Below, in pieces: positions 62,836-64,000 of a stretch of DNA of 64,000 nt; the first letter of the stretch is position 1, and each line of letters begins with the position of its first letter. The notes beneath the pieces are model-generated. The model searched no databases and was not told the origin of the DNA. It saw only the letters and a program-made list of their open reading frames with translations. Source of the DNA: Deroplatys truncata. Its lineage: Eukaryota; Arthropoda; Insecta; Mantodea; Mantidae. The position numbers and the translations under genes were made by a program. The stretch lies in assembly GCA_030765065.1 (NCBI GenBank), contig CM060975.1, positions 203,840,007-203,904,006 on the forward strand, read 5' to 3'.

Positions 62836-64000
62836 TCTCTAGTGATTTATTACAAAAAAAACGTATATAAATACCTCTTTATTTTTTAATCTGCTTCTTA
62901 AAGCTATCAAGTCAAAGTAAGAAGCGAAGCTTTGGACAGTTCTTTGAAACTAAATGACACAGTATTGATGAAAAAGTAACCTATTGGGTTAATATTTTCG
63001 AAAAATAAAACATTTATGCTTAAAGCAAACCCAAGCTTCGTAATTTTTTAACTTTAGATGAGGTTATTTTTCATATCTCACAAAATTAGAGCACCAAAGA
63101 ATAACTTTCATAATATTTTACATCAACGTGAATGTGAAACTTTTTTTTGCTTATCTCTAGTGACTTGTGGGGAAAATGTACGTAAATATGAACATTTTAC
63201 ATCTGAGTAAAAGCACTACTCAGATGTCAATTTTAATATTTGAATAAATAGAATATTTTGTATCATTTTACACTATATTTAAGATATATTTTAGATTATG
63301 ACTACAATAGCTACAATAGTTGACAAAATTAGCCCGTTCAGTCTCATACCTCCGCTTAGTGTAATTTCTATGACTGCTCTGTTAATATTGACTAATGCAA
63401 CCCAGGACTAATTTCCATTGAACCAGTTACGGCTCTCTGTAGCTTTACACTTATAGGTTCAACTTTCAATGAAATTATGGCATCTACTATTGAAATTTTC
63501 GTAAGTGGTAAACAGATTAAGGCGGAGAGAAAACCGTTCCCATGTATGAAATTAGATGTATAATATAGAGTAGTGGTGGCGAAAGCGCGACTCGCTTGGC
63601 ACTGTGACTCGCAGGCGCAACTCCTTTTCTAGCCGTCTATTCATTTGTTTTCAATGCGCTGCTGAGTGGTGTAGTGCGTGCTGCATATTTGATGACTCGA
63701 GAGAGAAAGGCATTTTCGCCACCCTTGGTGTATAGTATGGACAATTTAAGCGTTCACTTTTTATGCACTTTAATTGCTACCTCTGTTTCTCATTATTTTG
63801 AGACAATCACAAAATGTTATTTGATGAAACTCGTGGTGCAAATATACTGGAAACTTTTAGAATGCCATTTTACTAAAAAGAAAATTAAATTTCTTTATAT
63901 TTGGCAGCTACTTTCTAATGTTTTACGAGTTGATTGCGCGAAGTTTGTTCGATTTGCTCTAATGTTTGTAAATTATCATCATTTAAAGATTTTGTGTTCA
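62836..64000. other. A+T-rich spacer to window end
   Basis: Nothing recognised. A CpG- and G+C-richer piece at 63580-63680 (GTGGTGGCGAAAGCGCGACTC and following) is isolated and unassigned. Confidence 0.45.

Overview
This window is eukaryotic, A+T-rich repeat DNA, most likely from an arthropod and probably an insect with a large genome. The reasons are the absence of dense long reading frames, dead transposases and reverse transcriptases of insect-type families (Tc1, mariner, piggyBac-like, Penelope, non-LTR), and many short tRNA-derived SINEs with pol III A and B boxes. Tail and body motifs of several SINEs resemble those I know from cockroaches, termites, stick insects and crickets, but the order-level assignment is only inference. 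I see no intact host gene, rRNA, functional tRNA, CRISPR array or bacterial-style operon. Almost all short reading frames are chance or fragments of repeats.

The dominant component is one uncharacterised A+T-rich interspersed family, called family A here. It is about 0.8 kb when full length, non-coding, and shares an ACTTTCTCTAC motif near both ends in inverted orientation. At least 15 full or partial copies lie on both strands (1-570, 4.7-5.7 kb, 6.4-7.1 kb, 9.0-9.4 kb, 13.3-15.1 kb, 21.1-22.1 kb, 24.9-25.2 kb, 27.5-30.4 kb, 41.8-42.7 kb, 44.1-44.9 kb, 45.9-47.3 kb, 50.5-51.3 kb, 52.3-53.2 kb). It has acted as a landing pad. A Tc1-like element (13570-14799), a piggyBac-like element (29096-29865), a LINE fragment, a SINE and another family A copy are all nested in family A copies, so the order of events can be read from the sequence.

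DNA transposons: a 1.23-kb Tc1-like element with TA target duplication and a transposase broken by frameshifts and a stop; a fold-back mariner-like element (18542-19597) made of two outward 3' ends; a 5'-truncated D34D mariner (58001-58587); a 770-bp piggyBac-like non-autonomous element flanked by TTAA; and two fold-back MITE-like elements (53965-54538; 62470-62833). Retroelements: a Penelope-like fragment with a GIY-YIG domain between 48-bp inverted repeats, with a hammerhead-like core just after the stop codon; four dead non-LTR fragments; and two LTR-like families (three copies near 7.3, 26.6 and 37.8 kb; two near 39.4 and 48.3 kb).

SINEs are unusually diverse: at least eight tRNA-derived types, including a four-copy family (24.3, 31.7, 36.5, 57.4 kb) and an element with its tRNA-like module at one end, 11-12 bp target duplications and, in one copy, a large palindrome (2420-2875; 16087-16366). 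Stretches with no recognised feature are noted individually. They are A+T-rich and may contain old repeats or intron sequence that cannot be seen without comparison.
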